Shown here in pieces: positions 43,401 through 50,797 of a DNA stretch of 64,000 nucleotides; the stretch's first letter is position 1, and every line of letters begins with the position of its first letter. Both the position numbers and the translations under genes were made by a program. A model generated the notes under the pieces. That model was not told the origin of the DNA. It worked only from the letters and a program-made list of their open reading frames with translations, and did no database searches. Origin of the DNA: Saprospirales bacterium (GTDB lineage: Bacteria; Bacteroidota; Bacteroidia; Chitinophagales; Saprospiraceae); assembly GCA_002698985.1 (NCBI GenBank), contig PAAY01000020.1, forward strand, positions 58,424-122,423, read 5' to 3'.

Positions 43401-45368
43401 CAAAATCGTAAACGTCGTCCTCCTGTTCAGTTGGTGTTCCTCTTCGGTGCAGCGGGCGCAGACGCAGTTGGCTTTGGGTTGTGACTCGCCGAAGCCTCTG
43501 GCGATGAGGCGGCCGGGGTCGATGCCTTTGCTGATGAGGTAATCCACGGCGGCCTGGGCCCTTTTCTGGCTGAGTTCCTGGTTGTAGCGGTCGGTGCCGC
43601 GGCAGTCGGTGTGGCTGGCCAGCATGATGCGGATGTTGGGGTTGAGTTCCAGGTTGCGGGCCAGTTTGTCGAGGGTGGGGCGGGCATCGGGACGGATGTC
43701 CCATTTGTCGAAGTCGTAATAGATGTCTTCGAGGACAATTTCCCGGTTGATGTAAATCTTGTCGAGCACCAGTTCCACTTCAAAGGTCTGCACGGGATTG
43801 TTGGGGTCTTTGCCGATACCAACGGTGCTGAAAAGGGTCTCGCCCTTCAGGTAACCCTCTTTCGAAGCCTGTATGACGTACTCTTGGTTTTCTTCCAGTT
43901 CGAAAGAGAAAAATCCATCGTCGCCGGTGGTGAAGGACTTCGTTTTCTTTCCGAAATAGACCTTCACCTCAGCACCGGACAGCGGTCTGCGGCCCAGCAC
44001 TTTGCTGTCGGGATTGTCTTCTTCGGCAAATATCTTTTCGAGCACATAGCCGTTGAGGATCATCTTGTACTCCACCGCCACGGGTTCGGGTTCCACGGGG
44101 GCTGGTGGCAGCTTCACCCGCTCAAATTCATAGATGTCATCGCTGCCGGAGCCACCCGGCCTGTTGGAGCTGAAATAGCCCCGGTAAATAGTTCCTTCAG
44201 GCAATGAGGCCCTTCGGTCAATGGTCAGTGCGAAATCATCGCTGCCTGAATTGATGGGGGGCTTCAGGTTTTGAACCGGCACCCATGCGCCGTTGGCCAT
44301 TCGCCAGGTTTTGAAAATGTCGAGGCCGCCCATGCCGGGGTGCCAGTCGGAGGCAAAGTAAAGGGTGTCGCCATCCAGCCAGGGGAATTTTTCGTTGCCG
44401 ATGGAGTTGATGGTTCTGCCCAGCAGCTTGGGTTCGCTCCAGGCATTGTTCTCATAGCTGCTTACCCAGATGTCGTAACCACCCCAGCCGTCTTTGGAGT
44501 TGCAAGAAAAGTAGAGGGTGTTGCCGTCGGCGCTGAGGGCGGGATGGCCATAGTTGATCCCTTCCTGCTGAAAGGGCAGGGGCTCCGGGATGGTCCAGTG
44601 ATCGCCGGTGAATTCGCAATACATCAGCCGGCAGTACTGGTCCAGGCCTTTTTCACCGCTGCAACGGGTGAACACCATTTTTTTGAAATCAGCGTCAAAA
44701 CTGGCGGCACCTTCATTTGCTTCTGTCGAGATGGGTGCAGGCATCGGCTCGGCATTGCCCGAAGGAAGTGAAAGCACAAAGAGGTCAGAAAAATCGTTGC
44801 CGGTCCAGTTGTAGGTCTCATCGCCTGTGGCAGCCTGCCGGTCGGAAGAGAAAACCAGCTCTTCATTGCGGAACGGAACGGCGGCGTATTCTGACCAACG
44901 GGTGTTGAACCCAGCTTCTGAAACCGCAAAAGCTTTTCGCTTTTCATTGAGCCAGCCCAGGGCCACTTTGCAGGCGGCAATTTCCCGGCGGTACTCGTAG
45001 GGGCTGCCGATTTCTATACCCAGTTCCTTGAAGGTTTTCATGGCCTCTTCGTACTGCTCGGCAGCTTTCAGGGAGTAGGCGTATTCCCGCAGGGCATCCA
45101 CACCATAACCGTTGTCGTAAGCAGTTTTGTACCAGTCGGAAGCGCTGAGGGGCCGGTTCATGTTGCGGAGCGACTCACCTATTAAAAAGGCAATTTTTCC
45201 TTTCTCCACCCGGCTTTTTTCTTTTTTGTATTCCTGCTGGAGCAAGTCAACGGCCACAGCATACTGTTTGCGCTCATAGGCAAAGCGGCCGTCTTTGACC
45301 TTTTGGGTGTAAGTGCAAGCTGTTGCGAGTAAAACGAGCGAAAGAAGGGCAGTGGAAAAATGTCTCAT
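43395..45368 (-). CDS. PorE-like OmpA-family lipoprotein (T9SS-associated)
   Basis: 657 residues from ATG 45368 (a longer frame to 45443 lacks a signal sequence). Lipobox LLATAC near residue 16, then TPR-like helices (FAYERKQYAVAVDLLQQEY), a PD40/WD40-like propeller (LVFSSDRQAATGDETY, GNTLYFSCNSKDGWGGYDIW, LYFASDWHPGMGGLDIF), a carboxypeptidase-regulatory beta sandwich (GDDGFFSFELEENQEYVI) and a C-terminal OmpA peptidoglycan-binding domain (LASHTDCRGTDRYNQELS). This order matches PorE of Porphyromonas, a T9SS component, although Bacteroidota have related paralogues; so PorE-like is an inference. Confidence 0.85.
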   Translation of the reverse strand: MRHFSTALLSLVLLATACTYTQKVKDGRFAYERKQYAVAVDLLQQEYKKEKSRVEKGKIAFLIGESLRNMNRPLSASDWYKTAYDNGYGVDALREYAYSLKAAEQYEEAMKTFKELGIEIGSPYEYRREIAACKVALGWLNEKRKAFAVSEAGFNTRWSEYAAVPFRNEELVFSSDRQAATGDETYNWTGNDFSDLFVLSLPSGNAEPMPAPISTEANEGAASFDADFKKMVFTRCSGEKGLDQYCRLMYCEFTGDHWTIPEPLPFQQEGINYGHPALSADGNTLYFSCNSKDGWGGYDIWVSSYENNAWSEPKLLGRTINSIGNEKFPWLDGDTLYFASDWHPGMGGLDIFKTWRMANGAWVPVQNLKPPINSGSDDFALTIDRRASLPEGTIYRGYFSSNRPGGSGSDDIYEFERVKLPPAPVEPEPVAVEYKMILNGYVLEKIFAEEDNPDSKVLGRRPLSGAEVKVYFGKKTKSFTTGDDGFFSFELEENQEYVIQASKEGYLKGETLFSTVGIGKDPNNPVQTFEVELVLDKIYINREIVLEDIYYDFDKWDIRPDARPTLDKLARNLELNPNIRIMLASHTDCRGTDRYNQELSQKRAQAAVDYLISKGIDPGRLIARGFGESQPKANCVCARCTEEEHQLNRRTTFTILE

Positions 45369-45548
45369 AACTGGATTTTGGTGAGCCTGACAACAGGAAA
45401 AACAACGATGACGGGCCTGCTTTGTTGCCGGTGCAAGATACATGCCGCATAGTTTTCAGATGTATTGTTGGCCGGATGGCCGAATCAGATTATTTTGGGG
45501 CCGGTGTAGCACCTGTCAAAGGTCCGCTTTTTACAAACAACAACAACT

Positions 45549-46013
45549 ATGAGAAACTCCCTCGCCATTTCCACCGACCGGAAATCCATCGCTGTTTTTG
45601 ATACTTCCCTCGCTTCGCAACCCCTGCCCATCAGCCGGAGGGGGGTGTTGATTTCCGTTTTGGGCAGCGATGTTTGCGCAGCAAATGTCACCGCTGAACT
45701 GGAAGACCACATTGCGGAACTGCTCAAGAAAACCAAGCCTTTTTACAGCTTCTCAACCGCCAGCCCCGAGCGCAATCAACTCTGCGTTTCTTACAACGAA
45801 GCCAGCAACACCGTTTTCGTCATCGGCATCACCGACATCGACGTGGGCTTTGCCGGACCGGTGAAAGTTCCGGAAGCCAGCACTACCGTCTTTGGTGCAA
45901 AGTTGAAAGAAAAGCCCGGCGGTTCTTTGGCAGGTAGCAAGGTCATCCTTGCCCGTTTAGAAGGATCCGTTGGTGCTGAGTGGTCTATCCGCTTTTACTA
46001 CCTGCCGGCCTGA
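45549..46013 (+). CDS. Uncharacterised 154-residue protein
   Basis: MRNSLAISTDRKSIAVFDTS start; no signal peptide or membrane helix. Mixed beta character (VLISVLGSDVCAANVTAEL; NTVFVIGITDIDVGFAGP). I do not recognise a family. Its 3' end overlaps the convergent gene by 57 bp, so one of the two C-termini may be extended. Divergent from the OmpA lipoprotein gene (180-bp gap). Confidence 0.6.
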   Translation: MRNSLAISTDRKSIAVFDTSLASQPLPISRRGVLISVLGSDVCAANVTAELEDHIAELLKKTKPFYSFSTASPERNQLCVSYNEASNTVFVIGITDIDVGFAGPVKVPEASTTVFGAKLKEKPGGSLAGSKVILARLEGSVGAEWSIRFYYLPA

Positions 46014-47462
46014 GCTGCTGAGGTGCCGGGATGTCCAGATGAGTAATTCTTCAACACCCAGGGTTGAGGCATTTCGCTCCAGCGTGTCCTGCAGAAATAT
46101 GTGCAGGGCTTCATACCTTTTCTTCACTTCGTAAACCGGGGCCCTGAAGAGCGATTTCAGGTGCCGGAGCACCTGGTTTTCAAAAGCTTCATCGGGCAAC
46201 TGGCAGTTGGCGTAGTAGCGCTGAGTGCTTCTGATACCCGCATCCAGCAAATCGATCTCACCCAGTTCGAAATAGGAAATAAGCCGGTAGATACGTATGA
46301 TCCGGTGGATGTCCTGCCGGCTGCCGGTCTTGATGTTTTTCATGATGTGCCCGGTCCATTCGACACAAGCCTCGTAATCACCCACGAGGAAATTGACGGT
46401 AGCGATGTTGCCGGCCAATACGATGGATTTCTTCAGCCCGAACTTGTTCATCTTCTCGATGATTTCAGGCAGGGCTTTGTGGGCGGCTTCAAACTGGTGG
46501 CCATTGAGCAGGTACAGCAGGTTGCCGATGGAAAGCTTGAGAAAGATGACCCGTTCGTTGTGGTAGGATTTACTGCTCTTTTCTGATTTGAGCTTTTCCA
46601 GCCAATTGGCGGCCTGCGGGGCATGGGGGGTGTTGTACATGGTGTTCACCAGGTTTGAAACATTGATGATGTACCGGTGAAACTCTTCGGTTTTCAGCGA
46701 GGGGTGCTCGTCCCACCATTCCACTGCTTTGAGAGAATAATGGTACTTCTGCTCCATGTCCCCTTTCAGGTGATGATAGACGGCGTTGCACAAAAAGTAT
46801 CGCCGCTGAGCCTGTGCCGACCGGGGTTTGTTTGCTTCCTTCAGCAAATGCAGGGGCAACCGTTTTTCCAGTTCAGCCAGTTCTTCTGGTCCTTGCAATT
46901 TGAAATCCCTGAAAACCTCCAACAGCAACCGGTAATACAGGTCCAGGTACTTCAGTTCCTCCTCGATGGCTTCAACGATGACCTCCTTTTCCCGGTGTAA
47001 TTGTTCGAGGTGTTCTGTGTCCACCACCGCCTTGCTGTCGAAGAGGGTGGAGTAGATCTCTTTGTTGACCTCCAGCAAGGTGAACTGGTCTTCCAGTTCG
47101 GCGGCGATGCTTTTGGCAGCCTGCAGCCGCCGGTTCGATTGCTCATAGAGGCCCCGCTCGTAGAGGTAGCGGGCATCCATCAGTTTCTCTTTTGCCTGAA
47201 TGGCTTTTGATGAAGCGCTCATGTAATCCCTCATGCTTCGCAGAATGGACTCGTACAGATAGGCCTTGTCGGTGGAGAGGTGCCGGGGAAAGTGCTTTTT
47301 GAGTTTGTCCTCGTCGTAAACCTCCATCGCATTCAGCAGTTCGAAAAGCTTGAGGTATTTGCTGGCCATTTTGCCGCTTTTCCGGGCATCCAGGACAAAG
47401 TACCGTTTCTCGGTTCTGGACATGGACTTGATCAGCTGAAACAACGCATCTCTGTTATTCAT
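45957..47462 (-). CDS. Uncharacterised helical (TPR-like) protein
   Basis: 501 residues, almost all alpha-helical with repeated helix pairs (LKLFELLNAMEVYDEDKLKK; RYLYERGLYEQSNRRLQAA; AHKALPEIIEKMNKFGLKK). No signal peptide or membrane helix. N-terminus MNNRDALFQLIKSMSRTEKR. Such proteins are common, as paralogues, in Saprospiria-like genomes; I do not know a function. Its terminal codons overlap the convergent 154-residue gene. Confidence 0.8.
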   Translation of the reverse strand: MNNRDALFQLIKSMSRTEKRYFVLDARKSGKMASKYLKLFELLNAMEVYDEDKLKKHFPRHLSTDKAYLYESILRSMRDYMSASSKAIQAKEKLMDARYLYERGLYEQSNRRLQAAKSIAAELEDQFTLLEVNKEIYSTLFDSKAVVDTEHLEQLHREKEVIVEAIEEELKYLDLYYRLLLEVFRDFKLQGPEELAELEKRLPLHLLKEANKPRSAQAQRRYFLCNAVYHHLKGDMEQKYHYSLKAVEWWDEHPSLKTEEFHRYIINVSNLVNTMYNTPHAPQAANWLEKLKSEKSSKSYHNERVIFLKLSIGNLLYLLNGHQFEAAHKALPEIIEKMNKFGLKKSIVLAGNIATVNFLVGDYEACVEWTGHIMKNIKTGSRQDIHRIIRIYRLISYFELGEIDLLDAGIRSTQRYYANCQLPDEAFENQVLRHLKSLFRAPVYEVKKRYEALHIFLQDTLERNASTLGVEELLIWTSRHLSSSGRQVVKADRPLSTNGSF

Positions 47463-47738
47463 CTTCTTCGATTAAGAGTTCTTCGGGGAGCCTTACTCCC
47501 CAATTGCACTTTTTTCAACGCAGTAAAAAAATTTTTCATGCCTTTGAAACCTTCCGGAGCAAAGAGGCGGTTTATAGCGATTTTGAATAATTGAAAAATA
47601 GTGAGATGTTAAAAAGCGATGTAAGTAGCTGTTTTTCAGTGTAAAACTGTTGGTCTTTTCTTTGGAGCGCATCCGGTTGGAAAGTGCAGGGGCTACTGAA
47701 ATGTCCTTTTAGAAACCTCAACTTCCTTTAAAACTGGA

Positions 47739-47769
47739 TTGAAGCGGCTGTGTGCTGCCGGTACTTTTG
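47739..47769 (+). promoter_or_regulatory. Bacteroidota-type promoter of a noncoding RNA
   Basis: TTG at 47739-47741, a 20-bp spacer and TACTTTTG (TAnnTTTG) at 47762-47769, one of the two or three best promoter matches in the window. No open frame with a convincing start follows it; transcription would start near 47773. Confidence 0.75.
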
Positions 47770-47772
47770 TCC

Positions 47773-48051
47773 CACAATTCAAAACAGGAGACAAACATAC
47801 TGTGGACCTTGACGAAAAATCACTTTAGATCAGTCCCGGTCAGACGCACCGGCATGCTGAACACGGCCATCCCAAAAACCGGGTACCCCCCTGGCAACCC
47901 CCTGTGTTCAGGTGCCGGCTGCGCTCCGGACTACTTGCCATGAAAATAAGATTTTGGGTGTTCTCATAGTGTGTGGGCTATCCTTTGCCTTACGTGGCAA
48001 ACCGGATAGTAAGCAATGTGGGTTGACCGGCTTGCCGGTCAACCCTTTTTA
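47773..48051 (+). ncRNA. Structured noncoding RNA, family not identified (6S-like candidate)
   Basis: About 279 nt from the predicted start to a strong terminator. A long interrupted hairpin spans 47832-47932: AGTCC/GGACT, GG/CC, CGCA/TGCG, CCGGCA/TGCCGG, CTGAACAC/GTGTTCAG and GCCA/TGGC. A second hairpin is CTATCC-TT-TGCC..GGCA-AACC-GGATAG (about 47978-48010). A possible outer stem is CCCACA (47771-47776) with TGTGGG (47972-47977). The rod with an asymmetric internal loop recalls 6S RNA, but no family signature was confirmed. RNase P, tmRNA and SRP signatures were looked for and not seen. No gene otherwise lies between 47462 and 48517. Confidence 0.6.
48021..48051 (+). terminator. Rho-independent terminator of the noncoding RNA
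   Basis: GGGTTGACCGGC-TT-GCCGGTCAACCC is a perfect 12-bp stem followed by TTTTT. Confidence 0.9.
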
Positions 48052-48252
48052 TGTGTGAGGTTCTTTGAAAGGTTTTTTGGGAAATCCGTGAAATCCCTTC
48101 ATCCGTCCAATCCGTGATTCAGACAAAGGAAAAAGAGGTCAGAATCGCGGATGAAACGGATTTTTGGATTGCGCTGATTGGGGTTAGGGGCAGGAGGGCG
48201 CCGGCCAGGAGACCGGACGCCAGCGGCGTTTTGGACCTGAGCCACTCTTCGG

Positions 48253-48428
48253 ACTAAACCCGCCGAAGGCGGTTAAACCAACCGCAGGTTTTTAAACCAA
48301 CCGCAGGTTTTTAAACCAGCCGCAGGTTGCTAAACCAACCGTAGGTTGCTAAACCAGCCGCAGGTTGCTAAACCAACCGCAGGTTTTTAAACCAACCGCA
48401 GGTTGCTAAACCCAGCGAAGCTGTTTAA
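48253..48428. repeat. Tandem array of mini inverted repeats with GNA loops
   Basis: Nine units: CCGCC-GAA-GGCGG, then AACC-GCA-GGTT (several), AGCC-GCA-GGTT, AACC-GTA-GGTT, and finally CAGC-GAA-GCTG. Each is preceded by TAAACC. The period is about 20 bp. Same design as the array at 25656 but different arm sequences. Confidence 0.88.
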
Positions 48429-48430
48429 AC

Positions 48431-48461
48431 AAAAAGCCCGCCCCGGCATTCCGGGACGAGC
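48431..48461 (-). terminator. Terminator of the 154-residue secreted protein gene (minus strand)
   Basis: On the minus strand GCTCGTCCCGG-AATG-CCGGGGCGGGC (11 bp with two G-T pairs) is followed by TTTTT. It lies about 55 bp beyond the stop codon of the next gene. Confidence 0.75.
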
Positions 48462-48516
48462 TCCATCGTCATTGGTCTCAAGAAAAGAAAACTACTATTT
48501 AGGCGGAGTCACCGGT

Positions 48517-48957
48517 TTATTGGCCGATGAGTTTCCGGTTGCCGTCTTTGTATTGGTAAAGTTTGGCCGTAACTACCCGTGGCTGGATGATCTTCTTCAG
48601 AAAATCCAAAGCAGCGTCCTCATTGCTGAACTCAGCCAGGATCATGTAGGAATAGCCGCCACCGTTCAGCTTGTGGTAGAAAACATTGCCGAATTGCCTG
48701 AAAATGGGGTGGTACTTGTCGAGTGGCAGGTTTGACGAAGCAATCTCAATGGCATAGCCACTGTAGATGTAACTAAGCTTTTTGGCCACCCGGTAAATGC
48801 TGGTGTTGCGTGAATTCGACTTTCCTTTCGGAGCCGGAGTGTTGGTAGCAACAAAAGCAATCTCGCCACGAAAGGACTGGGCGGATTGGGCAGTAACAGT
48901 AAGCGTAAACAGGCACAGCAGTGCCACTGTAATGAGGGGTAGTTTCACGATGTTCAT
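48517..48957 (-). CDS. Secreted protein of unknown function (SPOR-like end)
   Basis: 146 residues from ATG 48957 (a longer frame starts at 48981). Signal peptide MNIVKLPLITVALLCLFTLT ending TAQ. The remainder has GGYSYMILAEFSNEDAALDFL and VTAKLYQYKDGNRKLIG, reminiscent of SPOR-like folds that end in a strand with a YxDG turn. No firm family. Followed by a terminator. Confidence 0.65.
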   Translation of the reverse strand: MNIVKLPLITVALLCLFTLTVTAQSAQSFRGEIAFVATNTPAPKGKSNSRNTSIYRVAKKLSYIYSGYAIEIASSNLPLDKYHPIFRQFGNVFYHKLNGGGYSYMILAEFSNEDAALDFLKKIIQPRVVTAKLYQYKDGNRKLIGQ

Positions 48958-49342
48958 GGGTTTACAAATTGTAAAAAACAATATGTAAAAACCATGCCAA
49001 ACAAATTAGGATAATCGCTAATTCGTTACGCTCCGGTGAAAACCCTCGAAAATCAGGCGGTTTTATTGCTGGTGTGCGATTTGTCCTCTCCGAAAGGGGA
49101 GTATGGACCTGAAGAGTTGCGCCTGGCAGACCCCACGCTGTAAAGCAATGAAATGATGGCAATGACGGAAAAACAGAGTAGCAGTTGTTCCATGGTGTGC
49201 GTTTTGGATATACAATGTTTCATGGGTGAGGCTTGTAGCCTCTGTTCACAGGGTGGTGCTGGCTCAACTACTTTTGCGTTCAGGATTGCAAATATAAATT
49301 ATTTTCATATCCATCAAAATTCAATGCAGATTATTTTTTTGT
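48958..49342. other. Intergenic region, no gene seen
   Basis: 385 bp without a convincing gene, between the secreted protein gene and the tRNA-Leu promoter. It has no repeat words of the families found elsewhere. Confidence 0.6.
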
Positions 49343-49372
49343 TGGAAAGAATTGCAAAGCGTTTATCTTTGC
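49343..49372 (+). promoter_or_regulatory. Promoter of tRNA-Leu
   Basis: TTG at 49343-49345, 19-bp spacer, TATCTTTG at 49365-49372: a full match to the Bacteroidota consensus, 39 bp before the tRNA. Confidence 0.85.
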
Positions 49373-49411
49373 CCCGCTTTTGAAGAAAGCATCCTCAGGC
49401 ATACCCAATTT

Positions 49412-49496
49412 ACCCACGTGGCGGAATTGGTAGACGCGCCAGGTTGAGGGCCTGGTGGCCGCTTAGGCCGTGCTGGTTCGAGTCCAGTCGTGGGTA
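49412..49496 (+). tRNA. tRNA-Leu(GAG)
   Basis: 85 nt with a long variable arm (TGGCCGCTTAGGCCGT). Acceptor ACCCACG/CGTGGGT, discriminator A. Anticodon stem CCAGG/CCTGG with loop TTGAGGG, anticodon GAG (Leu CTC/CTT). Lacks an encoded CCA. Confidence 0.96.
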
Positions 49497-49504
49497 CAAA
49501 AGAG

Positions 49505-49536
49505 GCCGGCTTTCCCGAATGGGAAGGCCGGCTTTT
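49505..49536 (+). terminator. Terminator of tRNA-Leu
   Basis: GCCGGC-TTTCCC-GAAT-GGGAAG-GCCGGC hairpin (12 pairs including one T-G) followed by TTTT, 8 bp after the tRNA. Confidence 0.85.
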
Positions 49537-49553
49537 CTCATTTCAGGATTTGC

Positions 49554-50240
49554 TTATCCCTGGTATCTGTAGCCAACTCCTTTGATCGTTTTGAAGAACT
49601 CCGCTCCTATCTTTTTCCGAAGGTTCCTTACATACACATCTATCACTCGCTGATCTACGCCGGCGTCTTCGCCCCATATCCTGTCCATTATTTCCCTTCG
49701 GGTAAAGACTTTGCCGGGTTCAGCAGTTAGCAGTTGCACCAGCCTGAATTCCTTGTAGGGCAGTTCGATTACATCCCTTCCCTTGTAGATCATCAGCTTT
49801 TCCGAGTCAACTATCAGCTTCTTTTCCGGGTGGGCACTGGATGTATGTAGCAGGTTTTGTCTTTTTTGAATCAGTGACCCTAACCTCGTCAGGAACACCC
49901 TTGGGCGGATGGGCTTGAGGATGAAATCGTCAGCTCCGGCTTCAAAAGCGGCTATTTCAGTAAAACTCTCATTGCGGCTGGTGACAAACACGATGGGAAG
50001 AGCAATGTGGTCAAAGCGACTCCGCAACTTTCTGCATACTTCTACACCATCCAGTTGCGGCAGGCTTACTTCCATAATCAGTGCATCTGGCTTTTGAGCT
50101 TCTACGTTCTGCAGAACCTGTAATCCGTCAGTCGCTTTTCTGACGATAAAAGACTCCCTGCCGAGGATTTCACTCAGTTCTTCAAGTGGTTGCGGTGCTG
50201 GATCGGCTATTAGTACTTCTATGGGCGGCCTCGAATTCAT
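49554..50240 (-). CDS. OmpR/PhoB-type response regulator with Asp-to-Glu phosphoacceptor
   Basis: 228 residues from ATG 50240 (an upstream TTG at 50249 lies within the -7 element). The receiver domain has VLIADPAP where most have a DD pair, and IMEVSLPQLDG where most have D before the LP; so the phosphoacceptor position is E57. The Thr (VFVTS) and Lys (FILKP) are kept. The C-terminal winged helix is intact (YKEFRLVQLLTAEPGKVFTR, RVIDVYVRNLRKKIG, IKGVGYRYQG). It is divergent from the phosphate porin/pst locus, so a PhoB-like role is plausible. No histidine kinase is beside it. Confidence 0.88.
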   Translation of the reverse strand: MNSRPPIEVLIADPAPQPLEELSEILGRESFIVRKATDGLQVLQNVEAQKPDALIMEVSLPQLDGVEVCRKLRSRFDHIALPIVFVTSRNESFTEIAAFEAGADDFILKPIRPRVFLTRLGSLIQKRQNLLHTSSAHPEKKLIVDSEKLMIYKGRDVIELPYKEFRLVQLLTAEPGKVFTRREIMDRIWGEDAGVDQRVIDVYVRNLRKKIGAEFFKTIKGVGYRYQG

Positions 50241-50246
50241 AGGACG

Positions 50247-50254
50247 CAAACTTA
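50247..50254 (-). promoter_or_regulatory. Candidate -7 element of the response regulator gene
   Basis: On the minus strand TAAGTTTG (TAnnTTTG) ends only 6 bp before the ATG at 50240, so the mRNA would be nearly leaderless; this also favours the ATG over the upstream TTG. Confidence 0.5.
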
Positions 50255-50761
50255 GACCGGCAAGATCAGCGCAGTTTTAAACCAATATTAATTGATTGTA
50301 AAGCCGAAGCAGCCAGACTTAACCCAAACATTACATCTGCTTAAAAGGCCCGTAATTCCACGGTTCTAATTTTGCCCTACAAAATACGAGGGTGTGACCC
50401 TTGAATAAAATGCTTCTGAAACGAGTGGGCTTGGGCTACTCCGGGGCTTGCGATTTCAATAGTCATTTTGAACCCGGGGCTGGGCTCCATCCGGTATGTC
50501 ATTGCCCGACTACAAATGCTTTAAATCTTCAAGAACAGTGATTTACGGAAAGGCAGCTTGAAGACGATACGGGACAATTTCGTTGCTGCCTTTCTTTCTT
50601 ATACCCAAACTCCACATCCTCTCAAAATTGAAAGGCCTGGATTTTCTCAAACCACATAGCCTTGGGTATATGCACCAGGGAGCTGAAGAATGATGTGTTC
50701 TTTGAAATGCCAGTTTACACAAACTTAACATTGGCTAAATATGGGCATAAGATCACCGAAA
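50255..50761. other. Intergenic region, regulatory space of the phosphate locus
   Basis: About 500 bp between the divergent response regulator and porin genes. No gene and no short-word repeats. It is the likely target of regulators of the phosphate locus, but I could not identify direct repeats that would be a Pho box. Confidence 0.5.
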
Positions 50762-50769
50762 TACATTTG
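50762..50769 (+). promoter_or_regulatory. Candidate -7 element of the porin gene
   Basis: TACATTTG (TAnnTTTG) 28 bp before the ATG at 50798. The nearest upstream TTG (50731) is 28 bp away, too far, so the promoter may need an activator (inference). Confidence 0.55.
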
Positions 50770-50797
50770 CGCCGATTTTTAACCAATCACAAGTTTT

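Noticed and set aside
47752..47943. 63-codon frame inside the noncoding RNA region
   Set aside because: It starts before the predicted transcription start, overlaps the -7 element, and has no protein-like features.
47773..48051. Identification of the noncoding RNA as RNase P, tmRNA or SRP RNA
   Set aside because: The GAGGAAAGTCC element of RNase P, the alanine-tRNA-like ends of tmRNA and the GGAAGNAGC loop of SRP RNA were looked for and are absent.
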